Of a stretch of 64,000 nucleotides of DNA, positions 41,745 to 52,214 are shown piece by piece. The position numbers and the translations under genes are program-made. How positions within the stretch are numbered: the stretch's first letter is position 1; every line of letters starts with the position of its first letter. The DNA comes from Deltaproteobacteria bacterium (GTDB taxonomy: Bacteria > Myxococcota > B64-G9). The stretch is from positions 31,149 through 95,148 of the forward strand of contig JAFCZJ010000040.1 in NCBI GenBank assembly GCA_019314375.1, in the 5' to 3' direction. The notes beneath the pieces are model-generated. The model made no database searches. It saw only the letters and a list, made by a program, of their open reading frames with translations, and was not told the origin of the DNA.

Positions 41745-42824
41745 TCACAGACGACCGGTGGCTACGGTCAGGTCATCCACCCACATACGTTGATCGACGG
41801 GAGATCCGTCGCCGATGTATGGGGCGACGAGAAACTGATTGAAGCGCATGTCCGGATGCTGACCGGTTCGCATCAATATGTGGTGATGGTCGAGGACAAG
41901 CTCACCATCATACCAATATTGGATCACCCCATCGGGCACCCCGACGCCGTCTTCGATGCTGTTCATTTCAAAGTAGCTCTCGATGAAGTGCCAGTCGTTC
42001 TTGTAGTACGGCCCAGGCTCATCTCTGAACATTTGGTCCTGGGAGTCCCAATACCGGGCGCTGTAATAACCATCACCGAAGGAGAAGCAATCGCGACCCT
42101 CGAGATCACCGATGAGCCCGTTGCATGAGCAAACCGAGCGCGCCTCGCTAAAAACGTAACTGTCGAAATCCCCGTTGCAACCCACGAAACTGTCGTTGTT
42201 GAGCAGGATGCAATTCGGATCATTGTTCCGGCTGTCTTGCAGGGCGATTCTCACCACACCGCCGACTTGCTCGGTGTAGGTGGTCAGATGAGAATGGGCC
42301 GGGCCGACCCATCGATCGTCCTTGTTCGTGATGAAATGAAATTCATGGGGATGATAAGATCGCTGCGAACCTACATAATTCTCGCTGTACTTGACCCAGT
42401 AGCTCAAATACACGGTCTCGGTCTCTTCGAACTCGTGCCTTCCTGGCGTCCCACCCCGACAACCTCGCTGGCCTTGCTCGAAAAAACACTCAAAAGAATA
42501 CGTGCTGTTCGGGATGTGTTCTGCGCTGGACAGATCCCCGCTGGGCGCATCGTACCACCCTCGCGACCCGAAATCGCTGTCCTCAAAGGGCTCCACAAAC
42601 AGAATCGACCCCGATCCAGCCAAGTCGCCACCCAAGTCGCCACCCGTATCACCACCCGTATCACCACCCGTATCACCACCCGTATCACCGCCCGCATCCA
42701 TGCCGTCTTCCCCGCCACTATCCACCACGCCGGCATCGTCTGCTGTGTCGATACTTCCCGTACAAGCGGGCTGGATCCACAAGAAAACACCCAAGAGCAA
42801 ACAAGAAGAGAACCGAAGCATCAT
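41745..42824 (-). CDS. Surface lipoprotein with lectin/glucanase-like fold
   Basis: The lipoprotein signal ends Q-P-A-C and is followed by a low-complexity linker of six GGD(T/L) units. The globular part of about 280 residues is rich in Trp, Tyr and His (YLSYWVKYSENYVGSQRSYH, then IQYWYDGELVLDHHHILMR and MWVDDLTVATGR). This resembles concanavalin-like glucanase or polysaccharide-lyase folds that act on or bind polysaccharide. No catalytic signature is certain. AGAGG lies before the ATG, just after the stop of the upstream zinc-ribbon gene, so the two form an operon. Confidence 0.6.
   Translation of the reverse strand: MMLRFSSCLLLGVFLWIQPACTGSIDTADDAGVVDSGGEDGMDAGGDTGGDTGGDTGGDTGGDLGGDLAGSGSILFVEPFEDSDFGSRGWYDAPSGDLSSAEHIPNSTYSFECFFEQGQRGCRGGTPGRHEFEETETVYLSYWVKYSENYVGSQRSYHPHEFHFITNKDDRWVGPAHSHLTTYTEQVGGVVRIALQDSRNNDPNCILLNNDSFVGCNGDFDSYVFSEARSVCSCNGLIGDLEGRDCFSFGDGYYSARYWDSQDQMFRDEPGPYYKNDWHFIESYFEMNSIEDGVGVPDGVIQYWYDGELVLDHHHILMRTGQHPDMRFNQFLVAPYIGDGSPVDQRMWVDDLTVATGRL
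42621..42692. repeat. 12-bp tandem repeat coding GGDT/GGDL
   Basis: Six 12-bp units: two CAAGTCGCCACC and four CGTATCACCACC (the last with one change). They encode the Gly-Gly-Asp linker of the lipoprotein on the minus strand. Confidence 0.8.
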
Positions 42825-42831
42825 TCAACCT

Positions 42832-44619
42832 CTATTTCTTCCCACAACCCTTCAATATCTTCTTCAGCGCAGGCAGTTCAGATGAGGTCTTGGGCAGGGC
42901 CTTCATGTACTTTCGATAGGCACCACAGGCCTTGTTCGTTTTGCCCAGTTGGGCATAGACAATGCCCATGGAACGATGCACCACGATCAAGCCGGGGTCC
43001 GCTTTCAGCGCACTAGCAAAAGCCCGCAGGGCCGCGGGGAACTTCTTCTTGCGGATCAACTGATTGCCCAGCTTGTAAAATCCCGTGGCCTTTTCACGCT
43101 TGCTGGCGACCCTCTTGTCTTTGCGCTTCTTGCGCTTCTTGCGCTTCTTGCGCTTGCGCTTGGACTTGCGCTTCTTCTTAGCGATGGGCCTTTTCGTATC
43201 CTTCTTGGCGACCTTGGCGTCACCGGGTATTTCCTCGGCATCAGCCCCGCTCCCGGCCTCACCATCGGCGACTTCCTCATCCCCACCATCCACTTCGGCC
43301 GGAGGCTGCTCTATGGGTTCGGGTTGGGTTCTAACCACCTTGGGGGGTTTGTCCGGCAAAATGCCAGCACGGTCTAAATCCACGCCTCCGGCTGGACCCA
43401 GTCCATTTGTTTGACTGACCATGTACCAGGCGGCCGCACCACCCGCCCCCACGAGAATGATCACCAACACGGCCCATGCCCATCCCGGAATTCCACCACC
43501 TTTGGGCGCTGGTACCGCAACAGGCTGCACGGGTTCAACTGCCGCGACCTGCGGAGCGGGTTGCACAGAGATCCGCATGGCGTTGGGGGCGGTCACCACC
43601 GGTTCGGCAGGCGGAGGGGCCTGGCTTGGGCCCGGCTCGGCCGGCTCAGCCATCCAGGGCGGCACGGATTCGTTACTCACCCCACCACTGCCCTCTCCTG
43701 TTCCCTTCATGACATACGTCGAAGAGCCCTTCTGCCCAGGCATGGGAGGCGGTCCACCCGATGCCTGTACCGGCGGAGCTGTATCATGGGGAGGCAAGGG
43801 TGGGGGCGCCGCCTTTACTGGCTTGTGTTCAACGGGCATTGGAGAAATGGGGGGGTCGGCCTCAATCGGAGTACCGAGGACGACATCATCCTCCGCCTGA
43901 ACCGAACTCACCGGGGCTTCAGGCGGCGTGCTTTCCGGCGTGCTTTCCGGCGGAGTCGAATCTTTCTGGTCCTTGACAAAGGTCGGCATGTTGTCGGAGG
44001 AAAAACCGCTGGCAGCCCATTTGGCCGCGGCTGAAGCCCAGTCGCCCCCAACCGGCGCGACTTCCGGCGCGACTTCCGGCGCGACTTCCGGCGCGACTTC
44101 CGGCGCGACTTCCGGCGCGACTTCCGGCGCGACTTCCGGCGCGACTTCCGACGCGACTTCCGGCGCGACTTCCGGCGCGACTTCCGGCGCGACTTCCGGC
44201 GCGACTTCCGGCGCGACTTCCGGCGCGACTTCCGGCGCGACTGGCGGCGCGGCTTCCGGCGCGACTGGCGGTTCCTCCGCCGGGGCAGTGTCTGCGCCCC
44301 AGGCCGGCACAGAACCCCAACTCGCAGAATCCCAGGCCGATGCCTTAGGCGCCTCGGCCTTAGGTGCTTCGGCCTCAGCCTTCTGCTGATCCGCCCCAAG
44401 CAAATCACCTGCGTCCCAGCCAGCGGCAGGTCCAGATGGTTCAGTTTGGAGTTCAGGCTTGAGTTCTTCCGCTTGTGGTGAAACGGGCCCAATATCAAGC
44501 CCGGTGGCCTCATCCTTCAGCTTCACCTGGCAAGTAGAACACAGGATGGGATTTCCTTGCGCGAGCAATTCTTCCCCGACTTCGTAACGCATTTTACACT
44601 GAGGACAAACGGCGACCAT
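42832..44619 (-). CDS. MJ0042-type zinc-ribbon protein with APEV repeats, TM helix and TPR tail
   Basis: The start at 44619 gives [17 protein letters not shown] at the N-terminus, and AAAGG lies upstream. The first 40 residues are a zinc ribbon with two CxxC pairs. A Pro/Ala/Glu/Val-rich region contains about 16 APEV units. A Pro-rich stretch, one transmembrane helix ([20 protein letters not shown]), a strongly basic run of Lys/Arg ([10 protein letters not shown]) and a final TPR-like domain follow. Such zinc-ribbon/TPR proteins are frequent in Myxococcota; their role is unclear. It heads an operon with the lectin-fold lipoprotein. Confidence 0.75.
   Translation of the reverse strand: MVAVCPQCKMRYEVGEELLAQGNPILCSTCQVKLKDEATGLDIGPVSPQAEELKPELQTEPSGPAAGWDAGDLLGADQQKAEAEAPKAEAPKASAWDSASWGSVPAWGADTAPAEEPPVAPEAAPPVAPEVAPEVAPEVAPEVAPEVAPEVAPEVASEVAPEVAPEVAPEVAPEVAPEVAPEVAPEVAPVGGDWASAAAKWAASGFSSDNMPTFVKDQKDSTPPESTPESTPPEAPVSSVQAEDDVVLGTPIEADPPISPMPVEHKPVKAAPPPLPPHDTAPPVQASGGPPPMPGQKGSSTYVMKGTGEGSGGVSNESVPPWMAEPAEPGPSQAPPPAEPVVTAPNAMRISVQPAPQVAAVEPVQPVAVPAPKGGGIPGWAWAVLVIILVGAGGAAAWYMVSQTNGLGPAGGVDLDRAGILPDKPPKVVRTQPEPIEQPPAEVDGGDEEVADGEAGSGADAEEIPGDAKVAKKDTKRPIAKKKRKSKRKRKKRKKRKKRKDKRVASKREKATGFYKLGNQLIRKKKFPAALRAFASALKADPGLIVVHRSMGIVYAQLGKTNKACGAYRKYMKALPKTSSELPALKKILKGCGKK
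44052..44243. repeat. Coding minisatellite, about 16 units of 12 bp
   Basis: A 12-bp unit (CGGCGCGACTTC on the plus strand) is repeated about 16 times with one variant unit (GACGCGACTTC). It encodes Ala-Pro-Glu-Val in the zinc-ribbon protein. Such arrays change length by slippage while keeping frame. Confidence 0.9.
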
Positions 44620-44788
44620 CGGCGAAACCTTTCCGATTGAGCCTGCGCGGCCTGGCCTTACATCCGCCAACCGCGAAAACCGTGCACATGAAACCTTCCC
44701 TGATGAATTAACATAGATTTAAGGTCTCGATTGTGGCAAGAAAAAACTCAAGTTATCAAGAAGAGATATCCCACACGGAAGGATGCCC

Positions 44789-46957
44789 ATGGGCCTGACT
44801 CTCTTGCTCATCGAAGCCGACCGACACACACAGAACCTCATCACCGGCTTACTGGAGGCGGAGGGCCATGTCCTCGTCTCCGAACCTGACGCCGAGTGGG
44901 CCCTGCGTATCTTCGAAAAGCGATTCTTTCAGGCGGTATTACTGGGTACACCCATCGGAGAAAAATCCCTGGACATGGCGCGGGCCATTCGAAAAACCCT
45001 ACGAGGCAAGAAAACCCCCATTTTGCTCCTGGCCGGTTCTGAGTTACCGGCCGCGGTCAGCCGTGAGGCCAAATCTCAATTGGACCTGCACGAAGTGCTG
45101 GAAAAACCCGTCAAGCCGGTCAGGTTGCTTCAGGCCCTCAAGGGCCTCAAGGGCCTCGACAAGCCGGCAATCAAAAGCCCCATCGCCAAGATCAAAATAA
45201 CCGTTAGAAAGCCGGCGGACTACGCAGGCCCCGAGTCTCGCAAAGAGCTGGAAGACGTAGAGCGAGATGCCAATTTGTTCAAGGATGCCAGTTGGCAGGG
45301 AAAACTCGAAGAGCTGCCCATGCCCAATCTGCTGGGCAAACTGCACCAAATGGGTGCCGACGGCACCTTGCTCATCAAACGAGACCGGCGGAAAAAACTC
45401 ATTACTTTTGGGCGTGGAGATCCGGTCTTCATCAAGTCCAACAATCTGGGAGAATGCCTGGGTCGCCTTCTGGTGCGGGCCGAAATCATCAGCGACGAAG
45501 AATGCGTCCAAAGCCTGGAAATCATGAGGGAGTCGGGCCACAAACAAGGTCTGGTGCTACTTGAAATGGGCCTGATTTCCCCCAACACCCTCAAGCGAGT
45601 ACTGGACAGACAATTTCGACTCAAGCTCTTCGACTTGTTCAGTTGGCGGAAAGGCGTGTTCATGTTCAGACCCGATTCCTCTGAATCGACCACGCACGCC
45701 CCCTCCAAGGCCAGCACCGCGGAATTGATCTTGACCGGTATCGAGCGGCACTTCAGCAAGGAATGCATCAACAAGGCCCTGAAAAAAAGCAGACAAGCTT
45801 ATCTGGCACCCAACAAAAACCCGATGCTGCGCTTTCAAAATATGAACCTGGACGAAGAGTCGGAACGCTTCATCTCCACCCTGCAGGGACAGCATTCAAT
45901 CGCCGAACTCATCAAAGGCGCAAAAAACGCCGAGCACGTCAGCCGGTTGATCTACGCATTATTATGCGCCGGCATGTTCCAGGCTAACCAACATCCCGAG
46001 ACCCCCGTGTGGGACGAAGAAGAAGAAACGGCTGAGGTCACAGACGAGAACCGGCCTCTTGCAAATAACGTGGACCCGGAGTTGGTGCCCGACCTAAGCA
46101 GCGAGGGCGAAGCCTCCTCCCTGGCCCTGCCCACAAGCGGTCTGACCCAGATCCGGGAATCCCTGGCCCTCCAAATACAAAAAGCAGAAGAAAAAAATTT
46201 CTACGACCGCCTGGGCATCCCCCGCAACGCATCCAAAACCCGAATCACGAAGGCCTTCTTCGAGAAGGCTCGACAACACCATCCAGACCAGCAAGAAAGA
46301 CGAGAATCCACCCAAGTGCGGCTACTGTCAGTGGAACTCTTCGAGAGCTTCTGCGAAGCCCATGATGTACTAAGCAACGATCTGTCGCGCAAAAACTATG
46401 AACAAGAAATGCTACCGGTCGTCACAAAAGCCGCAACAAAGAACGCAACAAAGAAAAAGAAAACGCCTGCGTCGCAGAAAAAACCCAAGCCTGTCCCAGC
46501 CGAGCCCAAGACCAAACCCAAACCCGACCTGGCAGCTCAGTCCCTGCGAGCAGAGAAACTATTTCGCCTGGGCAAAGCCGCATTGAACAAGGGCGACACC
46601 CAAAACGCAGTCAAGCAGCTGACCGACGCCGTCCGGCTCTTCCCTGAAGAAGGCGAATACCTGGCAGAGCTGGGGCTGGCCACCCTGCGGGACAAGCCCA
46701 AAGACCACGCTGCGCAAGAACAAGCACGTGATCACCTGAACACAGCGGTCACGCTGAGCCCGCGGCTCGACATACCTCATCTGTACTTGGGCTATGTTTA
46801 TCAGGCGATGGGACAAGCCATGATGGCTTTCGACGAGTTCCAGAAGGCCATCGAGTGCAACCCCTATTGCACCGAAGCCATGCGCGAAATTCGTCTCAGC
46901 CGCATGCGCAGCAAAGCCAAAAAGAAGGGACGGGGCCTCTTCGGCCTCAAGCGCTGA
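44789..46957 (+). CDS. Pseudo-receiver, DUF4388, J-domain and TPR protein
   Basis: The start at 44789 is six bases after GGAAGG. Residues 1-120 have a receiver fold (LLLIEADRHTQNLI, LEKPVKP), but the phospho-accepting Asp position reads VLLGTPIG, so it is probably not phosphorylated. A DUF4388-type domain (about 165-300: GKLEELPMPNLLGKLHQMGADGTLLI, RGDPVFIKSNNLGE) follows. Near residue 470 is a DnaJ-like J-domain with H-P-D (KARQHHPDQ), and the C-terminus carries TPR units after a Lys/Pro-rich linker. J-domains stimulate Hsp70. The protein may link signalling to chaperone-assisted assembly. It lies one base before selB. Confidence 0.85.
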   Translation: MGLTLLLIEADRHTQNLITGLLEAEGHVLVSEPDAEWALRIFEKRFFQAVLLGTPIGEKSLDMARAIRKTLRGKKTPILLLAGSELPAAVSREAKSQLDLHEVLEKPVKPVRLLQALKGLKGLDKPAIKSPIAKIKITVRKPADYAGPESRKELEDVERDANLFKDASWQGKLEELPMPNLLGKLHQMGADGTLLIKRDRRKKLITFGRGDPVFIKSNNLGECLGRLLVRAEIISDEECVQSLEIMRESGHKQGLVLLEMGLISPNTLKRVLDRQFRLKLFDLFSWRKGVFMFRPDSSESTTHAPSKASTAELILTGIERHFSKECINKALKKSRQAYLAPNKNPMLRFQNMNLDEESERFISTLQGQHSIAELIKGAKNAEHVSRLIYALLCAGMFQANQHPETPVWDEEEETAEVTDENRPLANNVDPELVPDLSSEGEASSLALPTSGLTQIRESLALQIQKAEEKNFYDRLGIPRNASKTRITKAFFEKARQHHPDQQERRESTQVRLLSVELFESFCEAHDVLSNDLSRKNYEQEMLPVVTKAATKNATKKKKTPASQKKPKPVPAEPKTKPKPDLAAQSLRAEKLFRLGKAALNKGDTQNAVKQLTDAVRLFPEEGEYLAELGLATLRDKPKDHAAQEQARDHLNTAVTLSPRLDIPHLYLGYVYQAMGQAMMAFDEFQKAIECNPYCTEAMREIRLSRMRSKAKKKGRGLFGLKR

Positions 46958-46958
46958 G

Positions 46959-48908
46959 ATGCGCACGCTGGTCATCGGCACCGCCGGACACATCGATCAC
47001 GGCAAAACCTCCCTGGTACGCGCCTTGACGGGCGTCGACACGGACAGATGGAAAGAGGAGCAAGAGCGTGGCATCACCATCGATCTTGGTTTTGCCCACT
47101 TGGATCTGGCCGATGATCTTCGGGCCAGTATCGTGGACGTACCGGGACACGAGCGTTTCGTAAAAAACATGGTGGCCGGCACGGGCGGCATCGACTTGGT
47201 GATGATGACCGTAGCCGCGGACGAAGGCATCATGCCCCAAACCCGAGAGCACTTAGACATCTGTAGCCTGCTGGGAGTCAAGCGGGGGCTGGTGGCCCTG
47301 ACCAAGACGGACATGGTGGACGATCCAGAGTGGATTCCCATGGTCACAGAGGACATCCGACGCGAGTTCGAACAGACTTTCCTGGCCGATTGCCCCATCG
47401 TGCCCCTGTCCTCTCGCAGCGGGGAAGGCATCGAAGACCTGATCCAGATCCTCACCGTGCTTGGACGAGATTTGGAGCAGAGACCAGACAGCGGTATGGC
47501 CTTTCTGGCCATTGATCGTTCCTTCTCCATGAAGGGCTTCGGCACCGTGATCACCGGCACCCTGGTCTCAGGCAGGTTGGCCTTGGAAGATGAAGTGGAC
47601 GTCTTGCCCGATCCGGCAGGACGGCTTGCCGGCCTAAAAGTGCGTGGCCTCCAAAGCCACGGCGAAGACCTGGCCCAAGCCGGTCCAGGCCAGCGCCTGG
47701 CCATCAACATCTCAGGGGTCGAGCGTCAGGTCCTGCACCGTGGTCAGGTTTTGGTGGCCAGCGGGGCCCTTCGCCCTTCGCGCTGGATAGAGGGCAGCTT
47801 GCAGGTGCTGGAAGGCGCACACCCCATCCGCGACCGGGCTCTTGTGACCTTGCATACGGGCACGGCGAAGACCCAAGCCCGCATTCAGCTCATCGATTCC
47901 GACAAGCTGGCCCCAGGGCAGACCGGTCTGGTCCGTATCCGCTTCGAAGACGAACTCGCCGTCTTGCCCGGTCAGCGATATCTCCTGCGCGGCACAAACC
48001 CCATCCAGGGCCGAGGCACCACCATGGCTGGCGGAGAAATCCACATCATTTTGCCTCCCAGGCGGCGCAAGCGAGAAAGGGAAGCCTGGATCGCGGAACT
48101 CAAGGCCGTGGCGTCCGGCGACCTGGACGCCGCCATCCTCACGACCCTAAGCCACGTAGGCGTCGAAGGGGCAACCCCAGGCGAGCTGGCCATGCGCACG
48201 GGCCGCTCGACGAAAAAAGTCGAGCAGGGCTTGCAGAACCTGCTTCAGCGCCGCAGCGTGTTCAAGTTTGATCGAGAGCGGGGCCGACACATTTCAGCAC
48301 AGGTGCTCGAGCACATGGCCAGCCGGGCAGAGGAAGCCCTGAAAGCCTTCCATACCGCCCAGCCCCTCCTGCCCGGCATGCCCACCGAACAGTTGCGCAC
48401 CAGCCTGCGCCCTCGACCCGAGCCCAGGGTCTTTCGCTTCCTGGTGGCCGAGATGACGAAGCAGGGACGCATCGCCCTGGAGGAAGAAACCACCCGGCTG
48501 ATCGGACACGAGGTCATGCTGGACGCAAACGACACGGCCACGCAGGAGCGTGTCTTAAGGACTTACCGCGAGGCCAAACTGGCACCCCCTCGCGTCAAAG
48601 AAGTAGCGGACGAACTCGGCCAAGGCCCAGAGGCCTTGCGAGATCTGCTTCAACACCTGGTGCGACAAGGAAGTTTGATCCACATCGCAGGCGACATGTA
48701 CGCTTGTACTCAAGCGGTCGAGGAATTAAAGCAACGCTTGCTCGATCACTTTGACACTGCGGATTCCATCAACACCCAGGAATTCAAAACCATGGTTGGC
48801 ACCACCCGCAAGCACGTGATCCCCTTGGCCGAATACTTTGATGGGCAGAAGATCACTATGCGAGTGGGTGACAAAAGGGTCCGGCGCGGCCGGAGCCAGG
48901 GAGGATGA
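46959..48908 (+). CDS. selB: Selenocysteine-specific elongation factor SelB
   Basis: The protein delivers Sec-tRNA to UGA codons marked by a SECIS hairpin. Its N-terminal GTPase starts [19 protein letters not shown] and has [13 protein letters not shown] and TKTDMVD, as in SelB. EF-Tu-like domains 2 and 3 follow. The C-terminal 280 residues are winged-helix units that bind SECIS RNA, ending [19 protein letters not shown]. At 649 residues the length fits. It starts one base after the upstream stop and overlaps the PilZ gene. No selA, selD, tRNA-Sec or obvious selenoprotein gene is in the window. Confidence 0.95.
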   Translation: MRTLVIGTAGHIDHGKTSLVRALTGVDTDRWKEEQERGITIDLGFAHLDLADDLRASIVDVPGHERFVKNMVAGTGGIDLVMMTVAADEGIMPQTREHLDICSLLGVKRGLVALTKTDMVDDPEWIPMVTEDIRREFEQTFLADCPIVPLSSRSGEGIEDLIQILTVLGRDLEQRPDSGMAFLAIDRSFSMKGFGTVITGTLVSGRLALEDEVDVLPDPAGRLAGLKVRGLQSHGEDLAQAGPGQRLAINISGVERQVLHRGQVLVASGALRPSRWIEGSLQVLEGAHPIRDRALVTLHTGTAKTQARIQLIDSDKLAPGQTGLVRIRFEDELAVLPGQRYLLRGTNPIQGRGTTMAGGEIHIILPPRRRKREREAWIAELKAVASGDLDAAILTTLSHVGVEGATPGELAMRTGRSTKKVEQGLQNLLQRRSVFKFDRERGRHISAQVLEHMASRAEEALKAFHTAQPLLPGMPTEQLRTSLRPRPEPRVFRFLVAEMTKQGRIALEEETTRLIGHEVMLDANDTATQERVLRTYREAKLAPPRVKEVADELGQGPEALRDLLQHLVRQGSLIHIAGDMYACTQAVEELKQRLLDHFDTADSINTQEFKTMVGTTRKHVIPLAEYFDGQKITMRVGDKRVRRGRSQGG

Positions 48909-49291
48909 ACATGGGATTCGAAGAAAAAAGACGCACACCTCGAGTTACGCTGAGCTGCAAGGTCAAAGCAGAAACCAACCGCGGCACCTTCACCGGCCAG
49001 GGGCGGGATCTGAGCGAAGGCGGCATGGGTGTCTATTTGAAAAAACTGCCGACCGTAGACAGCACGGTCACGGTCCGCTTCGAATTACCCCGAGGGGAAA
49101 ATCCCATCGAGGCCACCGCGGACGTGCGTTACCTGCACCGTGAAGGCCCAGGCGTCCATGACGACTGGATGGGCATCAAATTCACCCGCATGGCCACGGC
49201 CTGCCAGAAAACAATCAAAGCCTACGTCAGGGAAAACTACGACGCCTCCAAGCCTCACGTGCCGGGCCTCCCTCCCCTAGCCAAGCCCTAG
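48905..49291 (+). CDS. PilZ-domain cyclic di-GMP receptor
   Basis: The 128-residue protein is a single PilZ domain with both cyclic di-GMP binding motifs: R-R-T-P-R (RxxxR) near residue 10 and DLSEGGMG (DxSxxG) near 38. The rest fits the beta-barrel and its C-terminal helix. Its ATG overlaps the selB stop (ATGA). Its end overlaps the convergent nuoN-like gene by 15 bp. Typical roles are control of motility or polysaccharide export. The source of cyclic di-GMP in this window is the FHA-GGDEF protein. Confidence 0.9.
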   Translation: MNMGFEEKRRTPRVTLSCKVKAETNRGTFTGQGRDLSEGGMGVYLKKLPTVDSTVTVRFELPRGENPIEATADVRYLHREGPGVHDDWMGIKFTRMATACQKTIKAYVRENYDASKPHVPGLPPLAKP

Positions 49292-50758
49292 TAATCCCCT
49301 GGTGGCAACCAGGCCCCAAGCCAAAATCCCGGCAGGCCACAATCCCAAAACAAGGATGGCTGCCGAAGTCAACAAGGCCGTGATGCGCAAGGACCAGGAT
49401 GGCCGGAGTCGGCCATAGGTCGAGGCAGGCCGCATGACCATGGCGGCCACCAAACCCAAGCTCATCACCATGACAAGGCCCAAACTCAGAGCCGTCATCA
49501 CCGCCGTACCGATCCAACCCGCGCCGATCATGACCTCGAGAAGCACGAGCCGCGGGAAAAAACCCGCGGTCATCGGCATGCCCGCCATACAGAGCAAAGC
49601 CAGGCCGATGGCGGCGGCCAAAGCAGGATGCTGTGCGGCCAAACCATCCAGTTGCCGTACGCCAGGGTCCCGGCCATCGGGGCCACAAACCGCCGACACC
49701 GCCAAGAAAACGCCGGCCCAGTTCACGGCATAAACCGCCAAAAAGACAAGCACGCCCGCCAAAGCCCGCTCCTGTTCAGCCGGGTTTTCGCCCAATCGAC
49801 CTGCCGCCGCCAAACCCAGAAGAACGATACCGACCTGACCACTGGCCAAACTCGCCAACATCCGCTTGAGTTTGGGTTGCACAATGGCCATGGCATGCCC
49901 ACCCAGCAAACTCACCAGGCCCATGGCATGGAGGACCGAAATCCAACTCAAATAGCCTGGACCCGATTCGTCCAAAGGTCCAAAGCCAACCAGCAAGGCA
50001 CGGGCCAAAACCGCCAGCAAAGCGGCCAAGCCTCCCCCTGAAATCATCAAGGAACCGGCCGCGGGCAGGCCCTGCACCACATCGGTAAACCCCATGTGCA
50101 AAGGCAATACAGCGGCGAAAAGCAGGCTGGCCACCAACACCATACCCACGGCCACCACCAAGAGCGGGTCGCGACCAATCCACTCCAGACCAGTAAAGAA
50201 AACCCGCAAACCGGCAAAACTGGTTGTTCCGCTCCTTGCGGCCAACAAGCCCGTCCCCATCGCGAACAAGGCAGCACCTAAAAGCATGACCATGATGGCC
50301 TTCAGGGCAGCCTCCCGCCCATGCTCATCCATTCGCAAGGCAGCCAGACCCACCATGGGCAACCAGGTCGCCGCCAGCCCCGCCAGCAAGGCCACCAGGT
50401 CCACGGACATGGCCATCATGCAAGCGCCAGCAGCCGACATGAGAAGAAGTCCCTCACCGCCGCGAGGCCAAGCATCACCCGCATGCCTTGCCAAAAGAAG
50501 GGCAGCCACCGTCACCGCCAGAACAAAGGCCTGCACGAACATGGCGTAAGTGTCCTGCAAGAAGGCCGCATCAAGGCTGGCCGCGACCACCGGGCCGGAG
50601 CTCAAGTTCCAAAACAAGCCCAAGGCCACCAAGACCAAGCCCAAGCCCAGGGCGAGGTCACGCTGTTTCCAGCGACTGTGTTGCAAAAACAGCAAACCCA
50701 GCCCACCCAACCAAAGCAGGGAGATCCAAGCGAAGCCGCTGCTCAACCAACCATCCAT
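49277..50758 (-). CDS. nuoN: NuoN-like membrane subunit, charge-depleted
   Basis: The 493-residue protein has about 14 helices in the layout of antiporter-like complex I subunits, and its position after nuoM is that of nuoN. The start at 50758 shares a base with the nuoM stop (TGATG). The helix 7-8 core reads SLLFAAVLPLHMGFTDVV, then ISGGGLAALLA; canonical NuoN has Lys in F-K-L-x-A and in G-x-K-A-A-x-F, and both appear lost, as does the helix 5 Glu. It may not translocate protons. It overlaps the convergent PilZ gene. Confidence 0.75.
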   Translation of the reverse strand: MDGWLSSGFAWISLLWLGGLGLLFLQHSRWKQRDLALGLGLVLVALGLFWNLSSGPVVAASLDAAFLQDTYAMFVQAFVLAVTVAALLLARHAGDAWPRGGEGLLLMSAAGACMMAMSVDLVALLAGLAATWLPMVGLAALRMDEHGREAALKAIMVMLLGAALFAMGTGLLAARSGTTSFAGLRVFFTGLEWIGRDPLLVVAVGMVLVASLLFAAVLPLHMGFTDVVQGLPAAGSLMISGGGLAALLAVLARALLVGFGPLDESGPGYLSWISVLHAMGLVSLLGGHAMAIVQPKLKRMLASLASGQVGIVLLGLAAAGRLGENPAEQERALAGVLVFLAVYAVNWAGVFLAVSAVCGPDGRDPGVRQLDGLAAQHPALAAAIGLALLCMAGMPMTAGFFPRLVLLEVMIGAGWIGTAVMTALSLGLVMVMSLGLVAAMVMRPASTYGRLRPSWSLRITALLTSAAILVLGLWPAGILAWGLVATRGLLGLG

Positions 50759-52209
50759 CACAGCCCCCCCGCCGCTGCAGCCGGTGTCAACAGGCCGGGC
50801 AACAAGCCGGCCACGACCAGGGCGACTGCCAGCAATGCCAAGATGCCGACCTCTCGCTTGCGCGGCCAGGCGGTGGTCGTCCAAACCTCTGCCTGGTAAC
50901 TACCACCCAGCACTCGCCGATAAGCCCAGACAACTGAGGCACCAAGGATCAACCAAGCCGAACCCGCGATGAACAAAGCCCAGGATTCAGCCACCATGGA
51001 GTTAAGGATGCGAAAAGATCCAACGAAACCGAGAGTCCCCGGCATGGCCGCCATGGACGCCACCGCGCCAAAAGCCAAACCCGCGAATGCGGGATGAGAC
51101 CGCCAAAGGCCTGAAAGATCCGTGATCCGCTGGCTGCCTCGGGCCTGGCAGATCACGCCGGCGAACAAGGAAAGGCCGGCACCCGCCAAGCCTGCGGCAA
51201 CCAACAGCACCAACCCACCCTGGCGAACCAAAGGATCGGGAGAACTCAGACCAACAAAAGCCAAGCCGACCTGAGCCATACAGGCGTATGCCAGAAGACG
51301 CTTAAAATCCCGCTGCACCGCGGAAGCCAAACCACCAGCCACCGCTGTGGCCAAGCCAATGATGATGAAGACCGGTTCCAGTCCATTGAGGTCACCCCCG
51401 AACAATCGGTTGACCACATGGACCCAACCAAAGGCACCCAGGGGCAACACGCCCCCGGTCAACATGATGTTGGCCGCGGTGGGCACGTTGCCTGAGACCT
51501 CAGGCAGCCAGGTGTGCAAGCCAAAAACGGCCATGCGCATCAAGAAGGACAAACCAAGCAACCAGATCACCCCAGTGGGCAATGCCTGCCCGGCCAGGCG
51601 CTCCGACAGCGTGACCAGATCGAAGGTCCAGGGACTACCGGCCAGTTGCACCAACCACAGGACACCGACCCACATCAAGACAGAGGAAGACACCGAGCTG
51701 ATGACAAAACGAGTGGCCGAGGCAACACCGCCGCGCGTATTGCCGCGGCCCATGATGAAAAAGAAAGGCACGAGGGTCACTTCCCAGAAGGCAATGAACA
51801 GAACCAAATCCCAAGAAGAAACCACACCCAGCATACCGGCCTCGATGCAAAGAAGGCTCACGATATGAGAACGACCCGATCCGGGTTCCGCCGACGAGGT
51901 ACCCACCACGGCGGCAACACCCAAAAAGGCCACCATACCGGCCAGCAAGAAACCAGTGTTATCCAGGGCCAAATGCAGCCCGATGCCGAGCGGCTCGACC
52001 CAGTGAGCATGCCAGGAAACCAGCAGCCCGTCGCCGCCAGTTAAGACGGCTCTCAAACCCAACCAAATGCCCAACACGGCCAAGGCAAAAGTCCATCCAA
52101 GGACCCGCATAAGCCGCGGGTACTTTGCGGGCAAGAATGCGCAGACGAGTGCCCCCAATGCCGGCGTGGCCGGCAAGGCGATCAAGAGAATGCGCGACAG
52201 GAAATCCAT
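50758..52209 (-). CDS. nuoM: NuoM-like membrane subunit
   Basis: The 483-residue protein starts after GAGGTGAGGAGG at ATG 52209. It has the NuoM core: FIAFWEVTLVPFFFIMG keeps the helix 5 Glu, and FLMRMAVFGLHTWLPEV aligns with the K-M-P-x-V-P-L-H-x-W-L-P-D region. The helix 7 Lys is Arg here and the helix 8 Lys is Pro (GGVLPLGAFG in place of AGILLK). A conserved DFKRLLAYACMAQVG loop is kept. It would sit in the membrane arm of NADH:quinone oxidoreductase. It lies between nuoL- and nuoN-like genes in one operon. Confidence 0.85.
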   Translation of the reverse strand: MDFLSRILLIALPATPALGALVCAFLPAKYPRLMRVLGWTFALAVLGIWLGLRAVLTGGDGLLVSWHAHWVEPLGIGLHLALDNTGFLLAGMVAFLGVAAVVGTSSAEPGSGRSHIVSLLCIEAGMLGVVSSWDLVLFIAFWEVTLVPFFFIMGRGNTRGGVASATRFVISSVSSSVLMWVGVLWLVQLAGSPWTFDLVTLSERLAGQALPTGVIWLLGLSFLMRMAVFGLHTWLPEVSGNVPTAANIMLTGGVLPLGAFGWVHVVNRLFGGDLNGLEPVFIIIGLATAVAGGLASAVQRDFKRLLAYACMAQVGLAFVGLSSPDPLVRQGGLVLLVAAGLAGAGLSLFAGVICQARGSQRITDLSGLWRSHPAFAGLAFGAVASMAAMPGTLGFVGSFRILNSMVAESWALFIAGSAWLILGASVVWAYRRVLGGSYQAEVWTTTAWPRKREVGILALLAVALVVAGLLPGLLTPAAAAGGL

Positions 52210-52214
52210 CCTCC

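Noticed and set aside
41739..43016. Plus-strand open frames opposite the lectin-fold lipoprotein
   Set aside because: They are shadows of the minus-strand gene, with low-complexity Pro/Ser repeats and no initiation signals.
44052..44243. Regular short repeats as a CRISPR array
   Set aside because: The units are 12 bp with no spacers and are translated in frame as APEV.
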